Shown here piece after piece: positions 9,999 to 18,411 of a DNA stretch of 60,993 nucleotides (position 1 is the stretch's first letter; each line of letters begins with the position of its first letter). The DNA comes from Paludibacteraceae bacterium. Its GTDB lineage: Bacteria > Bacteroidota > Bacteroidia > Bacteroidales > Paludibacteraceae. The stretch is from positions 1-60,993 of the forward strand of contig JAFPZY010000013.1 of the NCBI GenBank assembly GCA_017417025.1, read 5' to 3'. The notes under the pieces are model-generated. The model had not been told where the DNA came from and made no database searches. It saw nothing but the letters and a program-made list of their open reading frames with translations. The translations under genes were made by a program, and so were the position numbers.

Positions 9999-10619
9999 TT
10001 ATAACATCTTCAGTGCGGTGCGTATAACCTGCTCCACAGTGGCCTCGGGCGTTTGTTTGAGAATCTTGTCCACGGCTTTTCCGCTTGCAGCGGCGTTGAA
10101 GCCGAGCATAGTGAGTGCGCTGACCGCTTCGGACTTGACGGGGCTGTCCTCCACGGGGAAGAGCCTGGCGTCGTCCTGGCCGGGGTTGGCGTCTGTGCCT
10201 TCTCCGAGGTCGATTTTCAGCACTTTGTCTTTGAGGTCAACGATTACTCTTTGTGCTGTTTTGGGTCCGAGACCTTTAACTTGCGAGAGCGCGCGCGCGT
10301 TGCCGGTGGCTATAATCTGCCGCACTTCGGCGGCGTTGAAAGCCGACATGATCATTCGTGCGGTGTTGGCCCCTATCCCGCTCACAGTCAGGAGCATAAT
10401 GAACAGCGCCCGCTCGCCTTTGGTGAGGAAGCCGAAGAGGTCGTGTGTGTCTTCACGTATAATCTCGCTTGTGTAAAGTTTTACATCCTGTCCGTCGCTG
10501 CCCTGCAACTGAGTGTAGGTCTGCAGCGTGATGTTAATTTCGTATCCCACTCCGGCGGCTTCCGCCACGGCGCAGGTCGGGTTCAACTCCGTCAGTCGGC
10601 CTTTTATGTAATCTATCAT
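9999..10619 (-). CDS. ruvA: Holliday junction branch-migration protein RuvA
   Basis: 206 residues starting MIDYIKGRL, the standard RuvA beginning. A longer frame upstream is rejected because it adds 38 residues that read through the promoter. Contains the OB-fold N-terminal domain, tandem helix-hairpin-helix motifs (LLTVSGIGANTARMIM; LSQVKGLGPKTAQRVI) and the C-terminal RuvB-binding domain (residues about 155-206). RuvA binds the four-way junction and loads the RuvB motor. First gene of the sprA operon. Confidence 0.95.
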   Translation of the reverse strand: MIDYIKGRLTELNPTCAVAEAAGVGYEINITLQTYTQLQGSDGQDVKLYTSEIIREDTHDLFGFLTKGERALFIMLLTVSGIGANTARMIMSAFNAAEVRQIIATGNARALSQVKGLGPKTAQRVIVDLKDKVLKIDLGEGTDANPGQDDARLFPVEDSPVKSEAVSALTMLGFNAAASGKAVDKILKQTPEATVEQVIRTALKML

Positions 10620-10680
10620 GATGTAGGCTTGTCGGTTTTCAGTCTTCCGTTTTTTTGCTAATGTTTTCACAAAAAGCGCG

Positions 10681-10712
10681 CAAAGATAATCTATTTTTCT
10701 CATATATGCAAA
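10681..10712 (-). promoter_or_regulatory. Promoter of the ruvA-sprA operon
   Basis: On the minus strand TTTG (10712-10709), a 20-bp spacer and TATCTTTG (10688-10681) match the Bacteroidota sigma consensus TTTG-N20-TAnnTTTG. The expected transcript start is near 10674, about 55 bases before the ruvA ATG. Confidence 0.75.
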
Positions 10713-10906
10713 TTTTATTGTCTTTTTCTTCAAAAATTGCTCGCAAATGCTGTTTTTGTGGTGTCAGACAGCAAAAGTGATTTGTGTTGTGCGGCGGTGG
10801 AATTGTAAATGCGGAGCCGTGGCGGGGATATGGTTGTTGTGAGCATGAAACAGGCGGAAACAGGGGAAGAATCGGGGTTCTCTCCCGCTTCTCTCTGCTT
10901 TTGATT

Positions 10907-10965
10907 CCGTCCTTTTGCCGTCCTTTTGCCGTCTTTTTGCCGTCTTTTTGCCGTCCTTTTGCCGT
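10907..10965. repeat. 11-bp tandem array (gccgtcctttt), five units
   Basis: Five units of gccgtcctttt or the variant gccgtcttttt in tandem. The same 11-mer occurs three times in tandem inside valS at 53566-53598. Confidence 0.85.
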
Positions 10966-10971
10966 AATAGA

Positions 10972-11070
10972 CAGCGGAGGCATAGCGGAGAGACAGCGGA
11001 GGCATAGCGGAGAGATGGTGGAGACATAGCGGAGAGACAGCGGAGACATGGCGGAAAGATGGCGGATGGG
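10972..11070. repeat. 11-bp tandem array (agcggagacat), nine units
   Basis: Nine consecutive 11-bp units of agcggaggcat / agcggagagac / agcggagacat, immediately downstream of a different 11-bp array. Confidence 0.8.
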
Positions 11071-11103
11071 AAACTTGCGGCACAAAAAAAGTTTCCAAGT
11101 TTC

Positions 11104-11134
11104 TTGCACGAATGAAAAAAAAGCAGTACCTTTG
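11104..11134 (+). promoter_or_regulatory. Promoter of the tetR-RND efflux operon
   Basis: TTG at 11104-11106, 20-bp spacer, TACCTTTG at 11127-11134. The first gene starts at 11757, giving a 5' leader of about 615 bases that contains the minisatellite. No better promoter is seen nearer the gene. Confidence 0.65.
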
Positions 11135-11229
11135 CCGCCGATTTGCGCAAAAGTGCATGTTGAGAAGTGCAAAATAGTGTGCACGGAGATGTGCGGCGGG
11201 AGCGGCAAACTGACTGTGTAACAGGACAA

Positions 11230-11594
11230 AAGATAAGACTAACATAACAAGATAAGACTAACATAACAAGATAAGACACATAACAAGATAAGACGGACAT
11301 AACAAGATAAGACAGACGTAGCAAGATAAGACAGACGTAGCAAGATAAGACAGACACAACAAGATAAGACAGACATAACAAGATAAGACGGACATAGCAA
11401 GATAAGACGGACATAGCAAGACAAGATGGACATAGCAAGATAAGACGGACATAACAAGATAAGACTAACATAACAAGATAAGACGGACATAACAAGATAA
11501 AAGATAAGACAGACGTAGCAAGACAAGACGGACGTAGCAAGACAAGATGGACATAACAAGATAAGACAGACATAACAAGACAAGATGACATAGC
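11230..11594. repeat. 19-bp minisatellite, about 19 units
   Basis: Units of aagataagacggacataac with variation at two or three positions (taacataac, agacgtagc, ggacatagc). Degenerate copies continue to about 11670. There are no spacers, so it is not a CRISPR array. It lies in the untranslated leader of the efflux operon. Confidence 0.9.
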
Positions 11595-11670
11595 AAGATA
11601 AATAAAAAATGACAAGATAGACAAACAATATAAATATAACAAGACAAGAGAGGCATAACGGGATAAAGCA

Positions 11671-11735
11671 GACACGGCAAAAAGAATAGGACAGACACGG
11701 CAAAAAGAATAGGACAGACACGGCAAAAAGAATAA
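11671..11735. repeat. 23-bp tandem repeat, nearly three units
   Basis: The word gacacggcaaaaagaatagg begins at 11671, 11694 and 11717 with a 23-bp period. It ends about 20 bp before the tetR start codon. Confidence 0.8.
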
Positions 11736-11756
11736 AACAAAAAGCGGCATGATGAT

Positions 11757-12419
11757 ATGAGCGAGGGACAACGTGACAACATACGCAGCAATATACTGAA
11801 GACGGCAGGCGACATGTTCTTCCGTCTGGGGATACGCAGCGTGTCGATAGACGACATCTGCCGCGAACTCGGCATCTCGAAGAAGACCTTTTATGTGTAT
11901 TTTGCGAGCAAGGACGAACTTGTGCGGCAGTTGCTTCACTCCAACATAGACTACATGGCGGGCAAGATGGAAGATATGCTGGCTCACAACGACTTCCGGC
12001 AAATAGTGAAGGTGTTCCTCAAGCACCAGCACGCGGAGAAGAACGACGTGAGGCGCGTTCCGCAGCTGGTGTATGACCTCAAGAAATACTATCCGGTGCA
12101 GTTCTCGGAATTCCAGACACGCTGCTTCGAGACCCAGAAGAGCTACATAATGCGCTATCTGGAGCAGGGAGTGAAAGCGGGTTTCGTGCGCGCGAACCTT
12201 GATATAGAATTAACAGCAGTGCTGTTTGCCAAGATCCATAGCGACGCGATACGCGACTTTGAGGTTATAGAGGCCCACAACCACAACATGCACCGTCTTG
12301 CCCACACTGCGATGGATGTTTTCGTGCGGGGCGTGCTGAGCGAAGATGGGATGAAGCTGTTCGAGGAGAAGGACGAGGGCAGTCAGGACAAAACAGAAGA
12401 AACAGAAAAGAAGATATGA
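11757..12419 (+). CDS. TetR/AcrR-family transcriptional regulator
   Basis: 220 residues. The N-terminal helix-turn-helix spans about residues 8-55 (ILKTAGDMFFRLGIRSVSID, then ELGISKKTFYVYFASKDELV), the TetR signature. The remainder is a divergent helical ligand domain with a charged C-terminal tail rich in E and K. The stop overlaps the tolC start by 4 bp (ATGA), so it is co-transcribed with the pump it most likely represses. The ligand is unknown. Confidence 0.9.
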   Translation: MSEGQRDNIRSNILKTAGDMFFRLGIRSVSIDDICRELGISKKTFYVYFASKDELVRQLLHSNIDYMAGKMEDMLAHNDFRQIVKVFLKHQHAEKNDVRRVPQLVYDLKKYYPVQFSEFQTRCFETQKSYIMRYLEQGVKAGFVRANLDIELTAVLFAKIHSDAIRDFEVIEAHNHNMHRLAHTAMDVFVRGVLSEDGMKLFEEKDEGSQDKTEETEKKI

Positions 12420-13753
12420 AAAAAGCAATTGTGTTATTGGCTGCGATGCTCCTGACGGGCGTTGCGGCAAAGGCGGAAGACCATGTGATGGCCGCCACGA
12501 GAGGCTCTGCAGCTCCGCAGAGTCCGTCATCGCTGACATTGTCCTTGCGCGAGGCGCAGGACTATGCGGTGAAGCAGAACAGGAGCCTGAAGAACGCGGC
12601 TCTGGCTGTTCAGGAGGCATACGCGCAGAGGTGGCAGACGATAGCGTCGATGCTTCCTCAGGCAGACGGGAGCTACAGCTACAGCAACTACCTGGGCTAC
12701 AGCGCGACAATGTCGATGGGCGGCGCTAACATAGACATCAACATGCCCAATGTGGGTGCTCTGGGCTTGACGGCGACCATAGGCCTAAACGGTCAGGGGA
12801 TAGTGGGGGTGCTGCTTAACAACCTCGCCATAGAGATGAAGAAGATATCGCTGGAGCAGTCGGAGAGCTCTCTGCGGGCAAGCGTGACGACATCGTATAT
12901 GTCGGTGCTGGTGATGCAGGAGATACAGCAGTTGCTTGACAGCAGCCTGACCAACATAGAGAACCTGGCCGAGATGACCCAGCAGACAGTGAACGCGGGA
13001 GCGGCGGAGCAGACGACCGCCGACCAGCTGAAAGTGCGCGTGAACACGCTGAAGAACAGCATCAACAGCACCAAGCGCAACTGCGAACTGGCGAAGAACT
13101 CGCTTCGCGTGCTGCTGGCAGTGCCTGCAGAGACGGAGCTTAACCTGACCCAGACAACAGGCGACCTGCTGTCGGCCGAGGCAGTGCTGAACCTGCTCGG
13201 GGAGAACTTCAACATCAACAACAACCTCAACTACCGGCTTTTAGAGAAGAGCACCGAGATGGCGAAGAAGAACGTGCACATGGCAGGCTGGGCATACGGC
13301 CCGACAGTGAGCCTCGCGTACAACTACACCAACCAGCACTATTACGGCGAGGGCGGTATGCGCATGACCCCTCCAAACGTGGTGCAGGTGAGCGTGCGTA
13401 TGCCATTGTGGTCGAGCGGCAAGCGCGCCGCGGGCGTGGTGGAGAAGAAGATAGCCTACGAGGAGGCGAAGAACACCCTGGCAGAGACGACGGAGAACCT
13501 GGGCATACAATACCAGCAGCTGCGCTTCAACCTGCAGAACGCCTACGAGACCTACATGAACGAGAAAGAGAACATAGAGGTGACACAGCGCGTGTTCGCC
13601 AACACGACCAACAAATATCACTGGGGGACAGCCTCCAATCTGGAACTGACCAACGCGAGCAACGACCTGATAAGCGCGCAGTCGAGCTATGTGCAGGCAG
13701 TGCTGGCACTGGTGAACGCACAAGTGGAACTTGACAAGTTCCTGAATAACTGA
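12416..13753 (+). CDS. TolC-family outer-membrane efflux channel
   Basis: 445 residues with signal peptide MKKAIVLLAAMLLTGVAAKA. Two OEP-type halves of long amphipathic helices are visible, with LSLREAQDYAVKQNRSLKNA at the start, the typical first motif of the family. It forms the outer-membrane duct of the tripartite pump encoded by the next two genes. The ATG overlaps the stop of the regulator. Confidence 0.9.
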   Translation: MKKAIVLLAAMLLTGVAAKAEDHVMAATRGSAAPQSPSSLTLSLREAQDYAVKQNRSLKNAALAVQEAYAQRWQTIASMLPQADGSYSYSNYLGYSATMSMGGANIDINMPNVGALGLTATIGLNGQGIVGVLLNNLAIEMKKISLEQSESSLRASVTTSYMSVLVMQEIQQLLDSSLTNIENLAEMTQQTVNAGAAEQTTADQLKVRVNTLKNSINSTKRNCELAKNSLRVLLAVPAETELNLTQTTGDLLSAEAVLNLLGENFNINNNLNYRLLEKSTEMAKKNVHMAGWAYGPTVSLAYNYTNQHYYGEGGMRMTPPNVVQVSVRMPLWSSGKRAAGVVEKKIAYEEAKNTLAETTENLGIQYQQLRFNLQNAYETYMNEKENIEVTQRVFANTTNKYHWGTASNLELTNASNDLISAQSSYVQAVLALVNAQVELDKFLNN

Positions 13754-13822
13754 TTGTCAGCCGGAAGCCGTGGCAGCATTGCGGCAAACGGCAGCAGAAA
13801 GAGAAGATAAATAAAAACATAT

Positions 13823-14833
13823 ATGAAAAAGATTTGTATTTACATGACCGTATTGCTGGCACTGTCCGGCTGCGGCAACAAGACCGGAAACGCCTCTGAA
13901 GAGAAGGCGGAGCGTGTAGAGCAGGTGCGCGTGACCAAGCTGCAACTGCGTGAAATACAGCGCGAAATAAGTATTTCCACCAATCTGCAAGGCTATCTGA
14001 CGCAGAATGTCGCCCCCTCGCTTACAGGGCATATAGAGCACATCTACTGCGAAGTGGGCGACAGGAAGAACAAGGGGGATATGATTGTGCGCATGGACCA
14101 GACGCAGTACAACACCACCAAGATTTCTCTCGGCAACCTCAAGGTGGAGCTTAACCGCGTGGAGCAACTTCTCCGCTCCGGCTCGGCGACCCAGCAGCAG
14201 TATGACCAGCTCAAGGCCCAGTACGACCAGGCGAAAGAGCAGCTGGAGTTCCTTGAGCAGAACACCTACGTCAAGGCTCCTTTTGCAGGAGTCATCTCCG
14301 CCAAGACCTACGAGGACGGGGAGCTGTACAGCGGACAGCCCATAGTGGTGCTCACGCAGATAAACAAGCTGAAAGCGCTTATCGCGGTGCCGGAGACCTA
14401 TTTCCCGCTCGTGAAGAAGGGCATGCCGCTGACACTGACATCGGAGATTTATCCCGACCGCGAGTTTGCGGCTACGGTGGAAGTGGTATATCCGACCATC
14501 GATGCTTCGAGCCACACTTTCCAGTGCAAAATAGTGATACCCAACCAGAAAGAGCTGCTGCGGCCGGGCATGTATGTGACAACGACGCTTGGTCTGGGCA
14601 AGGCGAAAGCGATAGTGGTGCCCTATCAGTCGGTGGAGAAACTTGTGGGTGCCAACGACCGCTATGTGTTCATCAACAACGGCGGTTATGCCAAGCGCGT
14701 GTCAGTCACTCTGGGGCAGCGTTTTGACCAGGATATCGAGATACTGTCGGACGAGATAGGCGAAGGCGTAGAGATGGTGACCACGGGGCAGCACAAGCTT
14801 GTAGATGGAGTAAAACTTAATGTAGTCGAGTAA
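13823..14833 (+). CDS. RND efflux periplasmic adaptor (membrane fusion lipoprotein)
   Basis: 336 residues. The signal peptide ends in a lipobox (LALSGC), so it is probably an inner-membrane lipoprotein facing the periplasm. HlyD/AcrA architecture: biotinyl-lipoyl-like domain (GHIEHIYCEVGDRKNKGDMI), short coiled-coil hairpin (residues about 95-150), second lipoyl half (YVKAPFAGVISAKTYEDGEL) and a beta-barrel plus membrane-proximal domain. It links TolC to the RND permease. The gap to the permease gene is 2 bp. Confidence 0.92.
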   Translation: MKKICIYMTVLLALSGCGNKTGNASEEKAERVEQVRVTKLQLREIQREISISTNLQGYLTQNVAPSLTGHIEHIYCEVGDRKNKGDMIVRMDQTQYNTTKISLGNLKVELNRVEQLLRSGSATQQQYDQLKAQYDQAKEQLEFLEQNTYVKAPFAGVISAKTYEDGELYSGQPIVVLTQINKLKALIAVPETYFPLVKKGMPLTLTSEIYPDREFAATVEVVYPTIDASSHTFQCKIVIPNQKELLRPGMYVTTTLGLGKAKAIVVPYQSVEKLVGANDRYVFINNGGYAKRVSVTLGQRFDQDIEILSDEIGEGVEMVTTGQHKLVDGVKLNVVE

Positions 14834-14835
14834 TT

Positions 14836-17800
14836 ATGTCAATATACAAATCAGCGATTGAGAAACCGGTGACCACCGTCCTTATTTTCGTGGCGGTTAT
14901 AGTTATCGGTATATACAGTTTCCTGCGTCTGCCGATAGACCAGTTCCCTGAGATGGACCCGCCGTACATCACGGTGATGACCACTTATCCGGGCGCATCC
15001 GCGTCGGAGATGGAGACCAACGTGACCAAGATAATGGAGAACGCCCTGACCTCGGTGGACCACCTCAAGCACATCACCTCACAGAGCAAGGACAACATCT
15101 CCGTTGTTACTCTGGAACTGGAGTGGGGCAGCAACATGGACGAGGCGGTGAACGATGTGCGCTCCTTCGTGGACATGGCGGCCAACAACCTGCCTGACAA
15201 CTGCGCCAAGCCTGTGATATTCAAGCTTTCCACGTCCTCCATGCCTATCTGCCAGTACTCCATTACGGCCGACGAGACATACGCGGGTCTGGACAAGATA
15301 CTGAATGACGAGGTGGTGCCGCAGCTGAACCACATTGACGGCATAGGCAACATCTCCCTCTCCGGAGCCCCTGACCGCTACGTCTATGTGAATATCGACC
15401 AGCAGAAACTGGATGCCTACGGGCTCACGCTCGAGCAGGTGGGGCAGGTGGTCACAGCCAACAACCTCAACCTCTCGTCCGGCACGGTGAAGATGCCGCA
15501 GGAGCAGTACCAGATGCAGGTGCGCTCGGAGTACATCGAGTCGTCGGAGATAGAGAACCTGATGGTGACTATGACTCCGCGCGGGCAGCAGGTCTTCATC
15601 CGCGACATAGCGACAGTAAAGGACACCATCAAGGACCTCTCCCTCGACGAGAAGACCAACGGGCGCGAAGCCGTCCGCCTGATTATAGCCAAGCAGACAG
15701 GCGCGAACACGGTGCAGGTGTGCCGCGACGTGCGCAAAGAGCTGGCCAATATTCAGAAGCAGCTCCCGACCGATGTGAAGATAGAGAAGATTTACGACTC
15801 CTCGGAGAACATCCAGAACTCCATCAACTCGCTTGAGGAGTCGGTGCTTTACGCCCTGCTCTTCGTTGTGCTCGTCGTGCTCTTCTTCCTCGGCAAATGG
15901 CGCGCGACCCTCATCATCGGTATCACTATACCTATCGCCCTCATCGTGGCGTTCATCTACCTCGGTCTGGCAGACTCCAGCCTCAATATCATCTCCCTGT
16001 GCTCGCTGACTATTGCCATCGGCATGGTGGTGGACGATGCGATTGTGGTGCTGGAGAACATCACCCGCCACGTTGAGCGCGGCGAGGACCCACACGAGGC
16101 CGCTATCTACGCCACCAACGAGGTCTGGGTCAGCGTTATTGCCACGACGCTTGTGCTTGTGGCCGTGTTCGTGCCGCTGACGATGCTCTCCGGCCTGGCA
16201 GGTATCATGTTCCACGAACTCGGCTGGATAGTCACCGTGGTATGCTGCACCTCCACCGCCGTGGCTATCTCCCTCACCCCGATGCTGTGCTCCAAACTGC
16301 TCAAAGCCAAGAAGGTGCACGTTGATGAGAACGGCAATCTGGTGGAGGACGAAGCGGGCAGGAAGAACTTCTACGAGCGCACCGTTGTGCGCATGCTGGA
16401 CGTGATAGACGACTACTACGCCCGCTCGCTCGGCTGGTGCCTGCAGCATAAGTTTATAACTCTGGTTGTCCTTATCGGGTTCTTTGTCGCATCGCTCGCG
16501 CCTGTCTTCGCGGGCAAAATCGGCACCGACTTCATGCAGCAGCAGGATAACGGGCGGCTCTCCGTCACCGTCAAACTGCAGCGCGGTACACGTATCGAGG
16601 AGACGCTGAAGACCGCCCGCAAACTGGAAGCACGCTTCGTTGAGCTTGTGCCGGAGATTCAGCTTATCAACACCTCCGCCGGCTCCAACGACGATGCCAC
16701 CATCGCCGCCCTCTTCTCTTCGACGATGAACAACAAGATATCCATGACCGTCCGTCTGCCCAAGAAATGGGAGCGCGAGCGCGACATCTGGACCATAGCC
16801 GAGGTTCTGCGTCAGGAGATGGCGCGCTATCCGGAGATCAACGAATTCCAGTGTAACGTCTCTTCCGGCGGCCCGGGCGGAGGCGGCAACACCGTGGACC
16901 TGGAAATATACGGCTACGATTTCGACCGCACCAGCCAGCTTGCCGAGCAGTGCCGCCAGCTCATCTCGCAACTCCCCGGTGCCCGCGACGTGAATATCAG
17001 CCGCGAGGACGACCGCCCCGACATAAAGATAACGGTGGACAAAGAGAAGGCTTCGCGCCTCGGGCTCTCGTCTGCCACTGTCTCCACCTACCTGCGCAAC
17101 CGCGTGGCGGGCATGTCGTGCGGCTACCTCAAGGACGACGGCTCGGAGTACGACATTGTGGTGCGCCTCGAGGAGGAAGACCGCAACTCCATCTCCGACA
17201 TCATGGACCTCTCGCTGCCTACCGCCACCGGCAAACCGGTGAAACTCTCGGAGGTGGCATCCGTCGGCGAGTATTGGGCACCGCCTACCATCGAGCGCAA
17301 GGCGCGCCAGCGTATAGTCACCATCAAGGCCACGCCTTACAACACCACTCTCGGCGAACTGGCGGAAGCTATACAGGCAGAGGTTGTCCCGAAACTCGAC
17401 ATGCCCGTCGGCTATTCCACGCATATAGGCGGTAACTACGAGACACAGCAGGACACGTTCCGCGACATGATTCTGCTCGGCCTGATGATTATCATGCTTG
17501 TCTATATAGTCATGGCCTCCCAGTTCGAGAGCCTCCGCATGCCGGGTATCATCATGTTCACGGTGCCGTTTGCCCTCTCGGGCGTGATAATCGCGCTGTG
17601 GCTCACGGGCCGCTCGCTGGATATGATTGGTGCTCTGGGTCTGGTGCTCCTGGTGGGTATTGTGGTCAAGAACGGTATTGTGCTGGTGGACTACATCAAC
17701 CTCATGCGTGAGCGCGGCTATGAGCTGAACACCGCCATACAGATGTCGGGACGCAGCCGTATCCGTCCTGTGCTCATGACTGCCTTCACCACCATCCTCG

Positions 17801-18027
17801 GTATGATTCCTATGGCCGTGTCCAGCGGCGAGGGTGCCGAGATGTGGCAGCCGTTGGGTATTGTCGTTATCGGCGGTCTGACCGTCTCCACCTTCCTCAC
17901 GCTGTATGTCGTGCCCGTGCTTTACGGAGTCATGTCACGCCACGGCGACCGCGACAAGCAGGATGCACTCCGCAAAAAGTTCATCTTTATGAACATCAAA
18001 GTTAAGGACAAAGAAGCAGACAAATAG
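14836..18027 (+). CDS. RND-family (HAE1-type) efflux permease
   Basis: 1063 residues, the AcrB length, with two repeats of six membrane helices and large periplasmic loops. The proton-relay Asp pair is in GMVVDDAIVVLEN (about residues 400-401) and the partner Lys is in GIVVKNGIVLVDYIN (about 945). These mark a proton-driven hydrophobe/amphiphile pump rather than a metal pump. The substrate (drug, bile salt or other) cannot be read from sequence. Third component of the operon. Confidence 0.93.
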   Translation: MSIYKSAIEKPVTTVLIFVAVIVIGIYSFLRLPIDQFPEMDPPYITVMTTYPGASASEMETNVTKIMENALTSVDHLKHITSQSKDNISVVTLELEWGSNMDEAVNDVRSFVDMAANNLPDNCAKPVIFKLSTSSMPICQYSITADETYAGLDKILNDEVVPQLNHIDGIGNISLSGAPDRYVYVNIDQQKLDAYGLTLEQVGQVVTANNLNLSSGTVKMPQEQYQMQVRSEYIESSEIENLMVTMTPRGQQVFIRDIATVKDTIKDLSLDEKTNGREAVRLIIAKQTGANTVQVCRDVRKELANIQKQLPTDVKIEKIYDSSENIQNSINSLEESVLYALLFVVLVVLFFLGKWRATLIIGITIPIALIVAFIYLGLADSSLNIISLCSLTIAIGMVVDDAIVVLENITRHVERGEDPHEAAIYATNEVWVSVIATTLVLVAVFVPLTMLSGLAGIMFHELGWIVTVVCCTSTAVAISLTPMLCSKLLKAKKVHVDENGNLVEDEAGRKNFYERTVVRMLDVIDDYYARSLGWCLQHKFITLVVLIGFFVASLAPVFAGKIGTDFMQQQDNGRLSVTVKLQRGTRIEETLKTARKLEARFVELVPEIQLINTSAGSNDDATIAALFSSTMNNKISMTVRLPKKWERERDIWTIAEVLRQEMARYPEINEFQCNVSSGGPGGGGNTVDLEIYGYDFDRTSQLAEQCRQLISQLPGARDVNISREDDRPDIKITVDKEKASRLGLSSATVSTYLRNRVAGMSCGYLKDDGSEYDIVVRLEEEDRNSISDIMDLSLPTATGKPVKLSEVASVGEYWAPPTIERKARQRIVTIKATPYNTTLGELAEAIQAEVVPKLDMPVGYSTHIGGNYETQQDTFRDMILLGLMIIMLVYIVMASQFESLRMPGIIMFTVPFALSGVIIALWLTGRSLDMIGALGLVLLVGIVVKNGIVLVDYINLMRERGYELNTAIQMSGRSRIRPVLMTAFTTILGMIPMAVSSGEGAEMWQPLGIVVIGGLTVSTFLTLYVVPVLYGVMSRHGDRDKQDALRKKFIFMNIKVKDKEADK

Positions 18028-18042
18028 AAAACAAGAACAGCA

Positions 18043-18336
18043 ATGAAATCAGTATTTATAGTATTCAACCAGGCCAACACAGAGCGGGTGGAGTATATGT
18101 TTGATGTCTTGGGCATACATGGCTTCACGTTCTTTGAGCAAGTACAGGGCCGCGGCACCAACGGAGGCGAGCCCCGCCGCGGCACACACACATGGCCGGA
18201 GATGAACTCTGCCGTCATCACCATTGTGGACGACGACAAGGTGCAGGCTCTGCTTGAGTCAGTCAGGAAACTGGACATGCGCAACCCCGAAGTCGGTGTG
18301 CGTGCCTTTGTCTGGAACATAGAGCAGACCGTCTGA
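18043..18336 (+). CDS. Small PII-like (ferredoxin-fold) protein of the efflux operon
   Basis: 97 residues beginning MKSVFIVFNQANTERVEYML-like, with EQVQGRGTNGGEPRRGTHTW in the position of the flexible T-loop of PII proteins, then a second beta-alpha-beta (SAVITIVDDDKVQALLESVR). The pattern resembles GlnB/PII and the DUF3240 proteins found beside some RND metal pumps. It starts 15 bp after the permease gene, so a sensory or regulatory role in efflux is plausible. Function unproven. Confidence 0.6.
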   Translation: MKSVFIVFNQANTERVEYMFDVLGIHGFTFFEQVQGRGTNGGEPRRGTHTWPEMNSAVITIVDDDKVQALLESVRKLDMRNPEVGVRAFVWNIEQTV

Positions 18337-18367
18337 GCCCACGGACCAAAGTGAAGGCAAGGCATGG

Positions 18368-18411
18368 CTTTCGACTATCCGCTTTCGACCTTCGACTTTC
18401 GACCTTCGACT
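18368..18411. repeat. TTTCGAC 7-bp repeat array, copy 1
   Basis: Tandem 7-bp words TTTCGAC / CTTCGAC directly upstream of the U32 start codon. The same array family occurs at about 47325-47414 and 59385-59472, always in a gap between genes. Confidence 0.75.

Larger units (their letters stand above)
10733..11756. other. Gene-free region with several tandem arrays
   Basis: About 1 kb without a credible gene. It holds an 11-bp array (10907-10965), a second 11-bp array (10972-11070), the promoter of the efflux operon (11104-11134), a 19-bp minisatellite (11230-11594) and a 23-bp array (11671-11735). Open frames here are periodic products of the repeats. Confidence 0.8.

Noticed and set aside
3503..10027. 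Several long plus-strand frames within sprA, up to 507 codons
   Set aside because: Antisense shadows of the GC-rich sprA frame, with low-complexity V/G/E/A translations and no domain match.
11230..11594. Possible CRISPR array
   Set aside because: Units are directly adjacent with no unique spacers, and no cas genes are present.
10764..12032. Long minus-strand frames with LSCYV / LILLCPS repeats
   Set aside because: A 19-bp unit gives a 19-residue period in every frame. These are products of the minisatellite and run antisense into tetR.
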